Positions 40,936 through 43,861 of a stretch of DNA of 43,861 nucleotides are shown one piece after another (within the stretch, counting starts at the first letter, position 1; each line of letters starts with the position of its first letter). A model generated the notes under the pieces. It saw only the letters and a program-made list of their open reading frames with translations. It did no database searches and had not been told where the DNA came from. The translations under genes were made by a program, and so were the position numbers. Source of the DNA: Candidatus Brevifilum fermentans (GTDB lineage: Bacteria > Chloroflexota > Anaerolineae > Anaerolineales > Villigracilaceae); contig CAMCQT010000029.1 of NCBI GenBank assembly GCA_945877125.1, forward strand, positions 1-43,861, given 5' to 3'.

Positions 40936-42648
40936 ATGTCTAAGAAAATGCAAGCATTGTTTGGATTGCTGATCGTATTCAGCATGATCTTGAGCGCCTG
41001 CGCCCCCGCCGCAACACCCGTAGCGGAAGCGACTCAAGCCCCCGTCGTCGTTACCGAAGCCCCCGTAGAAGTTGCCGTTGGACCCGATGCCCAGGCTCTC
41101 TTCACCGAACTGACCGCCTCCCTCAACCCTGACAATGGCTTTGGCACAATTCCCGCCGCTAAACTCAGCGAAGAGATGGTGGACAAGGCTCCGTTCCTGC
41201 TCGATGTGCGCGAAGCCTCTGAAGTGGAAGCTGATGGCTACATCGAAGGCGCAGTCAACATTCCGGTGCGCGAAGTGCTCAACAGCCTCGATAAACTGCC
41301 CGCACTCGATGCCCCCATTGTCATTTATTGCGCTTCTGGTCATCGCGGCGCGATGGTGATGTCTTCCCTCAAACTTTTGGGCTACACCAACGTCCGCAAC
41401 TTGGCAGGTGGATTGGGCGGCTGGAAGAAAGCCAACCTCGCCCTCATCACCGGCTCCGTGCCAGAAGCCCCAGTTGTGCTCAACAGCGCCGCAATTATCG
41501 AAGACCAGGCGTTGTTTGAAATGCTCAACGGTTTCCTTGCCGGCTTGCCCGAAGGTTACTACACCGTCAAATCTGACAAACTGGCTGAAGAACTGGTTGA
41601 TGCCGCCCCCGTCCTCATTGACGTCCGCACCACCGCAGATTGGGACAAAGATGGCTACATCGAAGGCGCGATCAACATCCCCTTCAATGATTTCTTTGCC
41701 AGCCTCGACAAACTTCCTGCCAAAGATCAGGCTGTCGTAGTTTACTGCGCTTCCGGTCACCGCGGCGCCATTGTCATGATGGCAATGAGATTGATGGGCT
41801 ATGAAAACGTCCGCAACCTTGCGGGTGGACTTGGCGCGTGGAAAACCGCCAACATGCCCGTCGTCGGTTGGGTCAATTGGTCAACCGTTTGGGGTGAATA
41901 CCTCACCGCCATTCCCGAAGGCTACTACACCATCAAAGCGGCCGACCTGAACATCGCCCTGGCCGAGAACGCCCCCTTCCTGCTCGATGTACGCGAAGCC
42001 GCCGAAGTTGAAAATGACGGCTTCATCGCTGGCGCAATCAACGTTCCGGTACGCGAAGTTCTTGCAAACCTCGGTAAACTCCCCGCGCAAGACCAGCCCA
42101 TCGTCATCTACTGTGCTTCCGGCGCTCGCGGCGCCATGACCATGGCCGCCCTGCAATTCCTTGGATATACCGATGTGAAGAATCTCGCCGGTGGATTCGG
42201 CGGATGGAAGAAAGCCGAACTCGCAGTTGAGATGGGCGTCCCCGCCGCCCCCGTAGCTGGTGCCGCTCCCGAAGTGGATGCCACCCGTTTGGCAAACCTC
42301 AGCGCCTTCTTCACCGACATGCCCGAAGGCTTCTACACCGTCAAATCTGCCGACCTCAACGTGGAACTGACCGGCACCCCCACTCCGTTCATCTTTGATG
42401 TCCGCACTGCCGACGAATTTGCTGCTGGTTACATCGAAGGCGCACTCAACATCAACATCAACGAAGTGCCTGCCAGCCTTGCCCAACTGCCCGCTGACAA
42501 AGCCGCTCCCATCGTGGCGCTGTGCCAGTCAGGTCACCGTGGCGCGCTCGTGGCAATGTACCTGCGCATGACCGGCTACACCAATGTTCGCAACCTCGCT
42601 GGCGGCATGAACGCCTGGGTCGCTGCTGAACTTCCTGTAGTCAAATAA
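40936..42648 (+). CDS. lipoprotein with four tandem rhodanese domains
   Basis: The 570-residue product begins with a lipoprotein signal ending LSAC and has four rhodanese domains at about 50-165, 185-300, 320-430 and 455-565. Each has an active-site loop: CASGHRGA, CASGHRGA, CASGARGA and CQSGHRGA, all with the catalytic Cys and Arg. Their shared phrases (EGYYTVKS, LLDVREA, GYIEGAINIP, NVRNLAGG) show recent internal duplication. Rhodaneses move sulfane sulfur from thiosulfate or polysulfide to acceptors. The protein should face outward, anchored by lipid. AAGGAG lies about 12 bases upstream, 39 bases after the cytochrome stop. With the cytochrome and DmsABC-like genes it suggests thiosulfate, polysulfide or tetrathionate metabolism. 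Four domains in one protein is unusual. Confidence 0.93.
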   Translation: MSKKMQALFGLLIVFSMILSACAPAATPVAEATQAPVVVTEAPVEVAVGPDAQALFTELTASLNPDNGFGTIPAAKLSEEMVDKAPFLLDVREASEVEADGYIEGAVNIPVREVLNSLDKLPALDAPIVIYCASGHRGAMVMSSLKLLGYTNVRNLAGGLGGWKKANLALITGSVPEAPVVLNSAAIIEDQALFEMLNGFLAGLPEGYYTVKSDKLAEELVDAAPVLIDVRTTADWDKDGYIEGAINIPFNDFFASLDKLPAKDQAVVVYCASGHRGAIVMMAMRLMGYENVRNLAGGLGAWKTANMPVVGWVNWSTVWGEYLTAIPEGYYTIKAADLNIALAENAPFLLDVREAAEVENDGFIAGAINVPVREVLANLGKLPAQDQPIVIYCASGARGAMTMAALQFLGYTDVKNLAGGFGGWKKAELAVEMGVPAAPVAGAAPEVDATRLANLSAFFTDMPEGFYTVKSADLNVELTGTPTPFIFDVRTADEFAAGYIEGALNININEVPASLAQLPADKAAPIVALCQSGHRGALVAMYLRMTGYTNVRNLAGGMNAWVAAELPVVK

Positions 42649-42658
42649 TATTTCGATC

Positions 42659-42697
42659 AACTGCCCGCGAGGACATCCTCGCGGGCAGTTTTTTTTG
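42659..42697 (+). terminator. strong rho-independent terminator
   Basis: AACTGCCCGCGAGGA (42659-42673) and its complement (42676-42690) form a long GC-rich stem followed by eight Ts. It ends the oxidoreductase/cytochrome/rhodanese transcript before the LysR gene. Confidence 0.92.
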
Positions 42698-42809
42698 AGT
42701 TTTCCCCTCTTTTATCCTAAATTATTGACGTTTGTCACTGGTTACAACTATGAAAACCGCTTATCATTTTCCTGTACATATATCAGATATGCTTATGATG
42801 GAGAGGAAA

Positions 42810-43757
42810 ATGGTTGAATTATCCACAATGCGCGTGTTTCTTGTTGCCGCTGAAGAGAAGAACTTTAGCCAGGCAGCGCGGCGTTTGAATATGTCCCAGT
42901 CAGCCGTCAGCCAAAATATTCAGTCCATGGAACAAGTCTACAACGTGGAATTATTCCACAGGCACGGACGTTCTGTCTCCTTGAGCGAAACAGGAGAAGC
43001 CCTTCTGCCCATGGTGCGTGAAGTATTGCGTGCGGCACGCCTGATGGAAGACAGCATACAAGACATCAAAAAAGAGATTGGCGGAGATTTATTGATCGGC
43101 TGTTCAACATCTGCCGGCAAGTATCTGATGCCCGCCCTGCTTTCCATGTTTCAGCAGGATTATCCCGCCGTTCATCCGCGTGTCAAAATAATGGGGCGCG
43201 ATGGCGTTCATGACCGCCTGCTTAATCAAGTCATTCCCTTTGGCGTTTCAAGCAAGCACTTCGATCATCGTGACCTTGAATGTATGCCGCTCTTTGAAGA
43301 TCGAATTTTTATGATCGTGCCGGTTAATCATCCCTGGGCTGCGTATGGAAAAGCCCTGCCAGATGACCTGCTCGATCAAAAGATAATCATGCGCGAAGAG
43401 ATTTCTGGCACCTGTGAAACCGTCATGCAGGGACTCAAATCCTATGGCATCACACCGGATATGCTCAACGTAACCATGGAACTCGGAAACGCCGATGCAA
43501 TTGAAATGGCCGTGGAACGCGGCGTAGGCATTGCCTTCGTTTCTGAAATGGTCGCCGCTCGCGGGCTTGCTTTTGGGCGCATCAAAAAAGTTGAATTGCA
43601 AGGGGTTGATTTACATCGCACAGTACACATTGCCAGAAATGTTCACTACCCATTCACACGTGCCCAAAACCTGTTTTGGGATTTCGCAAAATCACAGCAT
43701 GATAAATTGAACACTGAAATTTGGGACAGCCTGGTGAATTTCGCCACTGTTAAATGA
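42810..43757 (+). CDS. LysR family transcriptional regulator
   Basis: The 315-residue product has the LysR winged helix-turn-helix (about 5-65: MRVFLVAAEEKNFSQAAR and LNMSQSAVSQNIQSMEQ, then LFHRHGRSVSLSETG) and a two-lobed co-inducer-binding domain. ATG 42810 with GGAGAGG about 3-9 bases upstream is preferred over upstream ATG-like codons; it gives the normal LysR start MVELSTMRVF. Codirectional with the sulfur genes and separated from them by a terminator. It may control that locus, since LysR proteins such as CysB sense sulfur status, but this is inference. After it, 43758-43861 shows only short hairpin-like words and no gene. Confidence 0.93.
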   Translation: MVELSTMRVFLVAAEEKNFSQAARRLNMSQSAVSQNIQSMEQVYNVELFHRHGRSVSLSETGEALLPMVREVLRAARLMEDSIQDIKKEIGGDLLIGCSTSAGKYLMPALLSMFQQDYPAVHPRVKIMGRDGVHDRLLNQVIPFGVSSKHFDHRDLECMPLFEDRIFMIVPVNHPWAAYGKALPDDLLDQKIIMREEISGTCETVMQGLKSYGITPDMLNVTMELGNADAIEMAVERGVGIAFVSEMVAARGLAFGRIKKVELQGVDLHRTVHIARNVHYPFTRAQNLFWDFAKSQHDKLNTEIWDSLVNFATVK

Positions 43758-43861
43758 GCAAGTAAATTACCCCGCCTTTTGCTGCTGGCAATCCCGAAGG
43801 GATGACATGGTTTGTGTCCAAAAGCATGACACCCCTTTGGGGTTATTTGATCCATTTTGCA

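Noticed and set aside
40936-42648. Regular repeats taken for a repeat array or CRISPR
   Set aside because: The periodicity is of domain length (about 400 bases) and matches four rhodanese domains; no short direct repeats with spacers occur anywhere in the window.

Overview
This window most likely comes from an uncultured member of the Chloroflexota, class Anaerolineae. That is an inference from gene content and style, not from a marker-gene comparison. The grounds are secreted proteins built from NBR1-type Ig domains with Thr/Pro-rich linkers, a B12-dependent acyl-CoA mutase beside a ChlD-type chelatase, small lipoproteins with LTAC/LSAC lipoboxes, and many short palindromic repeats that sometimes lie inside genes.

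Layout. 1-376: start of dinB (minus, cut by the window edge). 557-5674: a secreted NBR1-Ig protein, a beta-propeller lipoprotein and a FAD oxidoreductase (plus). 5766-7828: a ChlI/ChlD-type chelatase gene (minus) split by a poly-A frameshift site. 7981-10897: rpsA, an M19 dipeptidase and a small membrane protein (plus). 11004-11804: a C39-like protein; 11891-11963: tRNA-Glu. 12023-14825: minus-strand genes for signal peptidase I, a zinc-finger protein, a methyltransferase and a dual-specificity phosphatase. 14903-21093: a minus-strand cluster with an intact radical SAM/SPASM enzyme, a cysteine-less radical SAM paralogue, a PAS protein, a tail-anchored protein, and a membrane protein ending in a Cys-Ala repeat tail. 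21224-24283: MFS transporter and acyl-CoA mutase. 24294-30643: accessory zone with MITE-like elements flanking an AT-rich gene, a DUF559 nuclease-like protein, a TetR regulator next to a GH13 glucosidase, and a run of toxin-antitoxin-type small genes separated by decayed copies of one short gene. 30733-35078: an AT-rich two-gene module, a histidine kinase carrying two degenerate RNase III-like/dsRNA-binding units and a response regulator with a HEPN-like motif. 35339-43757: a molybdopterin oxidoreductase, a DmsB-DmsC fusion, a 13-heme cytochrome with an in-frame UGA and a SECIS-like hairpin, a four-rhodanese lipoprotein and a LysR regulator, probably a sulfur-compound respiration locus.

Three parts stand out: (i) the radical SAM / pseudo-radical SAM / Cys-Ala tail cluster, which looks like a peptide-modification system acting on a membrane protein; (ii) the putative dsRNA-sensing two-component system with a HEPN-like output, a candidate antiviral system; (iii) the candidate selenocysteine-containing multiheme cytochrome. 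The chelatase frameshift and the repeated relics between toxin-antitoxin genes are further points of interest. All readings are by eye; no database search was possible.
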